A stretch of DNA of 64,000 nucleotides from Grammothele lineata. Its lineage: Eukaryota; Basidiomycota; Agaricomycetes; Polyporales; Polyporaceae. Location: assembly GCA_002150815.3 (NCBI GenBank), contig NDFF03000024.1, positions 1 to 64,000 of the forward strand, given 5' to 3'. Shown here piece after piece: positions 1 through 8,407 of this stretch. Within the stretch, counting starts at the first letter, position 1; every line of letters begins with the position of its first letter. The translations under genes and the position numbers were made by a program. The notes beneath the pieces were generated by a model. It did not search any database. It was not told the origin of the DNA and saw only the letters and a list, made by a program, of their open reading frames with translations.

Positions 1-15
1 GGTTCTTACCTGTTC
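1..15 (+). ncRNA. 3' strand of a hammerhead ribozyme (cut by window edge)
   Basis: Bases 1-15 equal the stem III 3' side, cleavage site and stem I 3' strand of the two complete hammerheads downstream. By comparison, self-cleavage would fall between 7 and 8, so the element RNA would start with ACCTGTTC. The catalytic core itself lies outside the window. Confidence 0.6.
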
Positions 16-42
16 GGCACACCGCCCCTCCCGCCGCAGCCA

Positions 43-89
43 GTGCGATCTCCTCCTCGCTCGCTCCGCTCGCTCGTCGTCGATCGCAC
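43..89 (+). other. Conserved leader hairpin, copy in the ORF-bearing element
   Basis: GTGCGATC (43-50) pairs with GATCGCAC (82-89) around a 31-nt pyrimidine-rich loop, just before CCACCTAACC and 43 nt upstream of the ORF1 start. Identical to the copy at 4987-5033 and covarying with that at 5367-5413. Confidence 0.7.
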
Positions 90-132
90 CACCTAACCTT
101 ACCTCGACGTTGTTCCACCACCACCGACCGAC

Positions 133-1357
133 ATGTCCGCCACCACCTCCACCAACTCGTTCGGCGCCGCCATCCGCGCCATGTCTCCGGCACTCGCCGC
201 CGGGGCGGAACCCCGGACCGTTACCGCCGCTGATGTCCTCGCGGGCAAAAGCGCCTCCGGTCCTGGTCCCGTTCGACTCGCCGCCATTCAGACGGCAGTC
301 ACGGTCGACCAAGTCATCGGGCTTATCGCCCCCGACTACCGCCCCACACTCGCGCCGTTCCTGCGCGGAGTCAGGGATATGGCTGAAAAGCTGTATAAGG
401 CCAAGTCGCTCTGGGAGCGTCTTGACACCCTCTCAAAAGGATACAACTCCAGCAACGAGCTGCCCCCTCACCTTCGGGTAAAGGCAGCCGAGCTCCAGGC
501 CCCGAAGGACTTCGCCAGCACGGCGTCGTTCGAAAAGGCCCGGTCTGACTTGGAAACGCTGCGCGCGAAGTACGAGAACGACCAACTTCTAAAGGCCTCG
601 GCCATTAAGAAGTCGGAGTTTGACCACTACGTGGCCGAGCTGAAGTTCGAAACTCTCATCGACACCGGTCTAGCGCTCTTGAGGACGCGCTGGAACGTCG
701 TCCAAGGGTCCTCTAAGGTACCCGCCATCGACTATGTCGCCGCTCATACCGGTGATACCGATGGGGACGTCTCCATGGAGCCTGGACAGCTCAAGGAGGT
801 GCGAGTGACAGACTGGGTTCTCAACCCTAACAAGCTGTCAGAGTTTACCTCTACGTGTGAGGACCTCGCTCCACTTCTCTCGCGCATTGACGCGATCGAG
901 AAGCTGAAGTACCAATCGGCCAAGGACCTGGTCGAGCGGAAAAAGAAGGTCGTCAAAGACACGGACGAGGTGATGGCCGAAGCGGTGGTCTCCCAAGCCA
1001 CCATTCAGTCGATCGTCGACAAGGCCGTCGCAGCTAAGGTTCAATCCGTCGTCGCCAAAGTAAGTGTTAACATTTACCTTCGCCAAAAAAGCGCTGATCA
1101 GGTTACAGGCACAACCAATCAAGGGCGGACGACTCGTCTCTCGGCAGGACCTCGCTGGTCCTTCGCGACTCCTTCCCACTCCAACTCGCAAACTTGCGAC
1201 GTTGAAGGGAACGATCAAGCGCGAGAGAACGAAGCAACAAGCCAAGGCCGCCGCGAAGAAGGCCGCCAAACCCGCCGCAAAGGGAAAGGCCCCCAAAGGG
1301 GCCGGAGGCCGCGGGAAGTCCCAGAAGGGGAACGGCAAGGGCAAAGGCAGAGCCTGA
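133..1357 (+). CDS. Penelope-like element ORF1 protein, spliced form with basic tail (133..1059, 1109..1357)
   Basis: A good intron lies at 1060-1108: donor GTAAGTG, branch CTGAT, acceptor TTACAG, 49 nt. Removing it joins codon 309 to a different frame and yields a 391-residue protein. Its last ~40 residues are Lys/Gly/Ala-rich (AAKKAAKPAAKGKAPKG and on), like an RNA-binding nucleocapsid tail. The unspliced message instead stays open and runs into the RT. Known: Penelope-like elements can carry and keep introns. Inference: intron retention versus removal decides between a gag-like protein and an ORF1-RT fusion. I recognise no named domain in the first 309 residues. Confidence 0.6.
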
Positions 1358-3750
1358 CCGGGTACGTCCATGGTCGCCCACGCACACTCCCTGATCGAGT
1401 GCTAACGTTCACCCCCGAAAAAGCGATCGAATACGTGCTGTTGAACACCCCCATCGGAGTATTGGAGGCTAGTCGGTTCCGCGCGCATGTACATGTATCC
1501 CCCGGCGTTGTAGTGCCGGACACTTTCGCTTACGATCTATCTGTCGGACTTAAATATATGTATTCCGCTCCTGCACGCGTCTCTCTCATTATGGATGCGT
1601 GGCGTGACTTCAAGAATCGCCTTACTTGGAAAATTCTATTCGCGCTCGACCAAGGACACGATGCGGACTTTGATCCAGACTATCACGTCGCTCGCACTGG
1701 TGAATCAAAACCATGGAGCGGCGGACAGTTACCAAATGTTATCTTAAACGGGCTCGCCAAGGGCGAAGCGTTCTGCTTACACAGCGTCGCTAAACTTCCC
1801 CACGGGGACCTTGTCGAACAACGGAAGGGGCCACTTCATACGCTCTCCCCTCATCCCGCCCGCCTTAGACAGTTCCTGGTAGACAACGACTATGTTGTCA
1901 CGCCGTCTGATAAGAACCTCGGACTAGTGGTGTCAAAGCGTGACTGGATCATCGAAAAAACCAACGGACTCCTTAACATTAAAGAGGACTACGAACGAAT
2001 CAGCGAATCGTACGTCATCGGTGTTCAGAAAGGACAAGTTGACGAGATACGTAACATTGCTCGTCTTATGAAGGAAGACATAGACTATGAGCAGCTCGGT
2101 ATTGACAAATTCATCGTGTCGAAAATTGACAACGACCGACGAATACAAACGGTGCCGGTATTCTACGGAATACCCAAGATCCATAAGAAACCTACTGGTT
2201 TCCGACCGATCCTACCGTGCCACAGTGCCATCATCAATCCGGCTGCCAAGTTCGTATCTAAACAACTCAAACCGCTCATTGAAGCGGCGCCAACTATTAT
2301 ACGTAGTTCCTTTGACTTGGCGAGAAAATTGAGTAGTCTACGCCTAGATAAGCGTCGACGCTGGTGGATTGTCAGCGGCGACGTAGTAGCTTTTTATCCC
2401 AATGTACCTTTACACCCTTGCATGAATTACATATACAAGCAATGGTTAGACTTCACTTACAATGGTGATGCAACGCAGTATACGTTGCCGTCGGACCCGG
2501 AAGTACTAAAGATGATCGACAAGTACGACCCTCGACGAATTAATCTACGACGGAACGAGATTTTTCGACGTTCCCTTAACATAGGCAATACTAGACTTAT
2601 AACGCAGTTTATGGGTAAATATTATGTTCAAAAGCGAGGCCTGGCAATGGGCGTCGCCGACTCACCAGACCTTGCAAATTTGTACGGCTGGGAGTTCGAA
2701 CGCAAATCCAAAATACTCAGCGACAACAGGGTAGGCCTGTATGGTCGTTACATCGACGATTGCTTGGCAATTATTGCCAGCGAATCCGCCGAACAAGCGC
2801 TAGAGTTTGTTCGGTCCGAGATTAAGTTCGATGGCTGCGTAATAGAATGGTCTGTCGACCAAAACTCGACTAATTTCCTGGACATGACGATTTACTTTGA
2901 TAAGGACCGAAACCTTCAATATAAACCGTTCAGGAAGGACCATAATCATATGGAAAGAATTCCATGGATCAGTCACCACCCGCTCGACGTCAAACGTGGA
3001 ACGTTCATTGGTGAACTGGCCCGGTTAGCCGGTCTGAGTAGCGAAACATCCAGCTACATAGGTAGCGTACAAGAACTAGTGAATCTGTACGTGAGACGCG
3101 GTTACCCGGTGGACTTGATTAACGCCTGGTCTAAGCGATACACCCGAGAACGATGGGAAAAGCGTTTGAGTGATTCGGCCGCTAAAACGGCCAACGCAGA
3201 CGACGCGGATAGCGACGTTCTCGTGCTTAAATCTAGTTACAATCCAGTATGGAATTACTTTTCAGCTACAGAGCTTGGAGAACAAATGCTCAGTTATTGG
3301 CGCGAATGGTACGAACGTGCCGAACGCGGGGAATATGATAATAACTTCCCACCTCCAGATGTCGGCTTGCCGACCCCCTTCGGGGTGCAGGATCGCTACA
3401 CGACGCAGCTCGTCGACTTCGACGGCTCGCAGACGTGGCTATTCGATCTGAGGAAGATACTAATAACTAAAGCCAGAGTGGTCGTGTCGAAGAAGCGAAC
3501 ACGAAACATGCTGGACCTAGCAAGTCTTTGGAAAAAGCAAGTTCTCCAGCGATTGAACGAGTCTGTGCTCACCGAACCACAGGTAATCCCACCAAGATTA
3601 CCTCTGCCCGGCGCACAGGAAATACAGTTGGCACAACAAGGCGAGCCTTCGCAGACTGCCTGGCATCGGGCCAGACGCGACAGCGAAGGAAACATCAACC
3701 TTCACCAACGATCTCGTTCTGAGGAACGTGACAAACCTCACTTTGGGTGA
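133..3750 (+). CDS. Penelope-like reverse transcriptase, ORF1-RT readthrough form
   Basis: One open frame of 1205 codons. Residues 1-309 form an ORF1 part rich in charged helices. Residues ~310-430 are a basic, low-complexity link that may be intronic or out-of-frame sequence in the spliced mRNA. The RT occupies ~640-1010. Visible RT motifs are the PLE-type IPKIHK (~680), SGDVVAFYPN (~748), GLAMGVADSP (~836), catalytic YIDD at 873-876, and NFLDM (~914), followed by a PLE thumb-like segment with SHHP. The C-terminal ~200 residues show no GIY-YIG or other endonuclease signature. The RT would copy element RNA, probably primed at the telomere. A separate RT start inside the frame, such as the Met near nt 1558, is also possible. 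The start at 133 was chosen because it follows the conserved leader and continues ORF1. Confidence 0.85.
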   Translation: MSATTSTNSFGAAIRAMSPALAAGAEPRTVTAADVLAGKSASGPGPVRLAAIQTAVTVDQVIGLIAPDYRPTLAPFLRGVRDMAEKLYKAKSLWERLDTLSKGYNSSNELPPHLRVKAAELQAPKDFASTASFEKARSDLETLRAKYENDQLLKASAIKKSEFDHYVAELKFETLIDTGLALLRTRWNVVQGSSKVPAIDYVAAHTGDTDGDVSMEPGQLKEVRVTDWVLNPNKLSEFTSTCEDLAPLLSRIDAIEKLKYQSAKDLVERKKKVVKDTDEVMAEAVVSQATIQSIVDKAVAAKVQSVVAKVSVNIYLRQKSADQVTGTTNQGRTTRLSAGPRWSFATPSHSNSQTCDVEGNDQARENEATSQGRREEGRQTRRKGKGPQRGRRPREVPEGERQGQRQSLTGYVHGRPRTLPDRVLTFTPEKAIEYVLLNTPIGVLEASRFRAHVHVSPGVVVPDTFAYDLSVGLKYMYSAPARVSLIMDAWRDFKNRLTWKILFALDQGHDADFDPDYHVARTGESKPWSGGQLPNVILNGLAKGEAFCLHSVAKLPHGDLVEQRKGPLHTLSPHPARLRQFLVDNDYVVTPSDKNLGLVVSKRDWIIEKTNGLLNIKEDYERISESYVIGVQKGQVDEIRNIARLMKEDIDYEQLGIDKFIVSKIDNDRRIQTVPVFYGIPKIHKKPTGFRPILPCHSAIINPAAKFVSKQLKPLIEAAPTIIRSSFDLARKLSSLRLDKRRRWWIVSGDVVAFYPNVPLHPCMNYIYKQWLDFTYNGDATQYTLPSDPEVLKMIDKYDPRRINLRRNEIFRRSLNIGNTRLITQFMGKYYVQKRGLAMGVADSPDLANLYGWEFERKSKILSDNRVGLYGRYIDDCLAIIASESAEQALEFVRSEIKFDGCVIEWSVDQNSTNFLDMTIYFDKDRNLQYKPFRKDHNHMERIPWISHHPLDVKRGTFIGELARLAGLSSETSSYIGSVQELVNLYVRRGYPVDLINAWSKRYTRERWEKRLSDSAAKTANADDADSDVLVLKSSYNPVWNYFSATELGEQMLSYWREWYERAERGEYDNNFPPPDVGLPTPFGVQDRYTTQLVDFDGSQTWLFDLRKILITKARVVVSKKRTRNMLDLASLWKKQVLQRLNESVLTEPQVIPPRLPLPGAQEIQLAQQGEPSQTAWHRARRDSEGNINLHQRSRSEERDKPHFG

Positions 3751-4577
3751 GTCAGCATGGACCGGACCCCCTTATCCAAGGCGGGTCGACGGGGAGTGAG
3801 TCTCCCGGCGAACGCAAGTACGTCGGAAGGCCCGAGTCGCCCAGTTATATCTTTGTCCGGACAGCCATCCTCCGTCCCTCCCCGAGAGGGGCGGGCATGG
3901 GTGGCGTGGACCGGGGCCATTTGAGAACGACATGTATCTTTTGGTACCTTACTCTGATTTGCGGGTAAGGCTAAGCGGCATCGGTATCGAGGGGAGGATA
4001 GGGTCGGAAGGCCGAACGTTAATACCTGGGGTTCGCCCCGGTGGTCGCGCTTCACGACTGCCAGCCTGGTCTGGGGAACGTTCCGAACCCAGCACCACCC
4101 AAACATGCACCCGGCACAGTGTCCGGAAGGGAGAATCGTTCGCAATGCCCAACTTTTGACCGGCCGCTGCCCGCGGCACGGACAGAACTTCCGGGTAACG
4201 AGTTAGTGCGTACCCCAGTGCGTACACACAGGTCCCTGTCATTTACCTTACAGCCGTTGTAGGTCGTGATAAACGACGAACCGGCAATTAATCCCTCTGT
4301 AGAACAAGTTTTAAATGGAATATCTTGTAGGTACTACGTTACTGCGAATCACCGCAGACGGTATTAACCGTATCGGTTATATACAAGCCGAGACAAACCC
4401 GAAACCTAACCTAACCTAACGTATGTACATCAGCTCGTGTGAACGGGCTTGAATACTCGATTGACTCATCGTCATTACCAGCCTAACCCTAACAAACCCT
4501 AACCAACCTAACCGAACCCTAACCGAACTTCTTAACGTTCGATTAGCGCCGACTGACGTCATCGTCACGTGCTTGTC
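3751..4577. other. Retroelement 3' non-coding region
   Basis: Between the RT stop and the hairpin cluster. Short ORFs here lack codon structure and recognisable motifs. I see only the telomere-like tracts noted separately. Confidence 0.5.
4405..4527 (+). repeat. Degenerate telomere-like tracts
   Basis: CCTAA units occur at 4405-4420, and mixed CCCTAA, CCTAAC and ACCGAACC units at 4482-4527, inside the element's 3' region. They look like worn or error-copied telomere repeats. Confidence 0.65.
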
Positions 4578-4669
4578 GATAAGATAAGATTATCTTATCT
4601 TGTTGATTAGATTGGATAGACGCTAGACCCACGTGCCTGATGAGCACGTGGACCCGGAATAACTCCGGG
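4578..4669 (+). other. Three consecutive perfect hairpins in the element 3' region
   Basis: 4578-4599 is a 10-bp stem GATAAGATAA/TTATCTTATC. 4629-4651 is an 8-bp stem CCACGTGC/GCACGTGG whose loop is CTGATGA. 4653-4669 is a 6-bp stem CCCGGA/TCCGGG. They end 7 nt before the pLTR begins. Possibly an RT recognition or RNA 3' structure; the function is inferred only. Confidence 0.55.
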
Positions 4670-4888
4670 CGGATCAAGGCCGACGATAAAAATAGCGCGC
4701 CTATTCTCAGCCAATGAGAATTCACGCTGAGTCGTTCCACCTCGGGCATCATTTGTCATCCCCGAGGTCGTACCACTAATCGAATTACAAAAATAGCCAG
4801 CCAATCGGACTAGATGTGGGTCGGGTACGTCGCGTACTACCTACCTTAGTCTACTTGGTAATACTTACAATTATCTGGTATAATCACT

Positions 4889-4959
4889 GAACAGGTCTGA
4901 TGAGGCGTATAAAGCCGAAAGGACCGCCGCTGGGAACCCCCAACGGTTCTTACCTGTTC
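4889..4959 (+). ncRNA. Hammerhead ribozyme, type I (pLTR copy 1)
   Basis: All core parts are present in order. Stem I is GAACAGGT (4889-4896) with ACCTGTTC (4952-4959), 8 perfect pairs. The core CTGATGA is at 4897-4903. Stem II is GGC/GCC with a 7-nt loop. GAAA is at 4917-4920. Stem III pairs 4920-4926 with 4944-4950, including one G-U, with an inner TGGG/CCCA helix. Predicted cleavage is after the CTT triplet, between 4951 and 4952. Penelope-like elements are known to encode hammerheads in their pLTRs. Confidence 0.88.
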
Positions 4960-4986
4960 GGCACACCGCCCCTCCCGCCGCAGCCA

Positions 4987-5033
4987 GTGCGATCTCCTCC
5001 TCGCTCGCTCCGCTCGCTCGTCGTCGATCGCAC
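4987..5033 (+). other. Conserved leader hairpin, pLTR copy 1
   Basis: The same 8-bp stem GTGCGATC/GATCGCAC, placed 27 nt after the ribozyme and directly before the telomeric tract. Confidence 0.7.
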
Positions 5034-5035
5034 CA

Positions 5036-5053
5036 CCTAACCCTAACCCTAAC
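5036..5053 (+). repeat. Telomeric tract, exactly three CCTAAC units
   Basis: Three perfect units of the vertebrate/fungal-type telomere repeat (C strand on +) sit exactly between the two pLTR copies. This is consistent with one element having attached to an exposed telomere. Confidence 0.85.
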
Positions 5054-5267
5054 AAGGCCGACGATAAAAATAGCGCGCCTATTCTCAACCAATGAGAATT
5101 CACGCTGAGTCGTTCCACCTCGGGCATCATTTGTCATCCCCGAAGTCGTACCACTAATCGAATTACAAGAATAGCCAGCCAATCGGACTAGATGTGGGGC
5201 GGCGTAAGTCGCATCCGTTCTACCTTAGTCTACTTGGTAATACTTACTATTATCTGGTATAATCACT

Positions 5268-5339
5268 GAACAGGTCTGATGAGGCGTATAAAGCCGAAAG
5301 GACCGCCGCTGAGAAGACCTCAACGGTTCTTACCTGTTC
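5268..5339 (+). ncRNA. Hammerhead ribozyme, type I (pLTR copy 2)
   Basis: The same fold as the first copy: stem I 5268-5275 with 5332-5339, CTGATGA at 5276-5282, stem II GGC/GCC, GAAA at 5296-5299, stem III ending at 5330, cleavage between 5331 and 5332. The inner stem III helix is TGAG/CTCA here against TGGG/CCCA in copy 1. This compensatory G-C to A-T change supports the structure. Confidence 0.88.
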
Positions 5340-5366
5340 GGCCTTCAGCCCCTCCCGCCGGAGCCA

Positions 5367-5413
5367 GTGCACTCTCCTCCTCGTCGCCTTCGGCTCCTCG
5401 TCGTCGAGTGCAC
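5367..5413 (+). other. Conserved leader hairpin, pLTR copy 2 with compensatory changes
   Basis: The stem is GTGCACTC/GAGTGCAC. Two adjacent base pairs differ from the other copies and both remain paired, so the structure rather than the sequence is kept. Confidence 0.72.
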
Positions 5414-5440
5414 CACCTAACCCCTAAGCACCACCTAACC

Positions 5441-6260
5441 CTTAGTGCTGCGGGGCATCTCAGAGGACTATAGTACGCATCAATGTGCATCACTCTATAC
5501 ATCAGGAATAAATTGTGTGGCCTTATATCCTTAGCCGGTCTTAATCCCCTAAATGGTCTGTGTGCTCATCTTACACAGTCTGAAACAGTCTGATTTCATC
5601 TGAATTGTCCTTATTTTGAACTTGAAAGTGAGCAAAAATGCATGAAAAGGCGACTTAAGATGTAATAAGACCGCTCACACAATTTAAGGTAGGCAAAGAC
5701 CGCGGAATTTATTGCTGATGTATATATTGTGGCATAGAGAGCTACCATATGCCTCACACCTTTTATCATGCACTCTTATGTACTACATACAGCTAGTCCT
5801 ACACATGAACGTGCAACAGAGCACACTAATAAATCGTGCTGCAACAACATCGTGCAACCAGCCACTACCACACGTGGGTGCGCTGCTATAGGGCGCTACC
5901 AGGTGCTACCAGACGCGCGCCCGCGGCAACAGGGCACTTCATACAGGGGGGGTTGCAACGGCGCAACACTGACTATATGGCCAACATTGTACTATCGTTG
6001 CAAGGGATTTTTTACTGATGTCCCGGCGGGGGAGTTGCTGGTGCGCTTGCGGCGGCGCGCGCCCCACTTTATGCCGACGGAGCCGATGCGCGAGAGGAGG
6101 GCGTCTTGGTCGTGGTGGTGTTGCCGGCCTCGGGAGCGGGATCGTCGGGCGGGCCAGTAAATGTTTATTCTCGGGAGTGACTGGCCGAGCTTCTTCGGCC
6201 GCGAGCGGGGGCGGCTGTGAAGCGCAGTGAGGGATAAATCAATTCAAAAAGGTTTGAGTA
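5441..6260. other. Gene-poor subtelomeric stretch
   Basis: AT-richer sequence up to about 5850, then GC-rich. No ORF with family motifs and no plausible spliced model. Confidence 0.5.
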
Positions 6261-6261
6261 C

Positions 6262-6490
6262 GTACCTCCCTAGCACCGAGTATTGACACATTTGAAGTGA
6301 GCATACTATACGAGAAAATGGGCATGCTACTCGTGTAAAATAGTCGACGGCGTAGCTACCGTGTTGGCTACGGATGTGGCTGTTTGAAGCGAACTCCGAA
6401 CTTGAAGCCTGAGAGGGACCAGGTAGATGACGACGGCGAAGACGGCGATCGTCGCAACGAGGTTCATGATGTTGGGGAGACGCGCGCGCG
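6262..6490 (-). pseudogene. Sec61-alpha (protein translocon) exon relic
   Basis: Reading leftward from 6490, one frame gives RLPNIMNLVATIAVFAVVIYL, the strongly conserved Sec61-alpha TM segment. After a small indel, another frame gives a match to the following loop (SHIRSQHGSYAVDYFT against a family pattern FRGQ.GSYP.KLFYTS). A third frame gives LFYTSSMPIF and MLTSNVSILG, matching the next conserved stretch. The homology is therefore collinear over ~75 codons but spread over three frames, with the family's QGFR motif damaged. Sequence on both sides does not resemble Sec61. This is a decayed fragment, probably from a subtelomeric duplication, not a working gene. Confidence 0.75.
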
Positions 6491-7172
6491 AGGAGTCTTG
6501 TGCTGGAGACCATGGGCTCGGGATCGGACTCCGACACAACCGAAGACTGTGCAAGCTCGAGAGGTGGATGCGACAGAGGAGGCGATGGCAACGATAGCGG
6601 TTGGTAGCGCAATCCTTCCGATCCTTTTCGAGAAAGCATTTCTGTACGCGAGATGGTCAGCAACAAGTAACGACTCGAATACAGTGATAACATGACGCAC
6701 TGAGGTTCTACATGCCCGGCTGATGACCGCTCATCCGCTTCGATGTCATGCTTGAGACAGTAGCGCCGCTCCGGGTCTTCTTCATAGTATATCCTGCAGT
6801 CCCTGACGCTGTCAGGGGCGTACGGCGAGCAAGCTACCCCACTGGAGATGCGCTTCGGCTGCACGAAGGCAGTGAACAACCAGTTGACCTTGCTGCCTTA
6901 GGTGAGCTTTGTATCAACGCGATGCTCAAGGAGCAAGTCACTTACGTGTTCGTCTTGACGAAGTTCATCAATCATAGTACGTACCTCTTAGTGTCGCTAA
7001 AGCAAGTCGAGAATGCGACTGCCGCAGCGTTCATAGAAGTTCACGCCTCGTAATCAGACGCGCCGGGGATTCGGGACACCTGTGCACACGGAGCAGCGCG
7101 CACTCATGAAGGACCTGGAAGATAAGCGATTCGACTCTATGACGACACAAAAAACGAGATCCTAGACGAAGA
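6491..7172. other. Intergenic stretch downstream of thioredoxin reductase
   Basis: Short ORFs on both strands (for example + 6748-7053) show no motif and no supporting splice sites. I see no gene here. Confidence 0.4.

Positions 7173-8407
<1,235 letters not shown>

Larger units (their letters stand above)
4676..5053 (+). repeat. Pseudo-LTR copy 1 (378 bp)
   Basis: Begins AAGGCCGACGATAAAAATAG, contains the first complete hammerhead and a GC-rich hairpin, and ends in three CCTAAC units. It is followed directly by a second, slightly diverged copy in the same orientation. Tandem pLTR joins are characteristic of Penelope-like elements. Confidence 0.85.
1..5440 (+). mobile_element. Penelope-like retroelement, telomere-associated (Coprina-like), with tandem pseudo-LTRs
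   Basis: The element comprises a 5' leader (from base 1), a gag-like ORF1, an RT in the same open frame (to 3750), a long 3' region with hairpins and telomere-like tracts, and two tandem copies of a ~378-bp pseudo-LTR (from 4676). Bases 1-100 repeat the downstream part of each pLTR, so the left pLTR is cut by the window edge. No GIY-YIG endonuclease follows the RT, and telomeric repeats sit at the junctions. Both are known traits of the endonuclease-deficient Penelope-like elements of rotifers (Athena) and basidiomycetes (Coprina), which prime on chromosome ends. The sense strand runs away from the chromosome end, as expected if cDNA is added to a telomeric 3' OH. That this copy is active is inference; the 1205-codon frame is uninterrupted. 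Confidence 0.85.
5054..5440 (+). repeat. Pseudo-LTR copy 2, more diverged at its 3' end
   Basis: Aligns base for base with copy 1 over most of its length. It differs around 5195-5215 and after 5340, where the sequence downstream of the ribozyme has changed while keeping the pairing of the long hairpin. It ends in degenerate telomere-like sequence (5414-5445). The right boundary is approximate. Confidence 0.8.

Noticed and set aside
1278..1310. Possible -1 frameshift slippery site joining ORF1 to RT
   Set aside because: The run GCCCCCAAAGGGG does not fit the X XXY YYZ pattern in the ORF1 frame; intron retention explains the fusion more simply.
3951..4242. Short ORFs on both strands in the retroelement 3' region
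   Set aside because: No motifs, no support from the repeated copies, and they overlap telomere-like and structured sequence.
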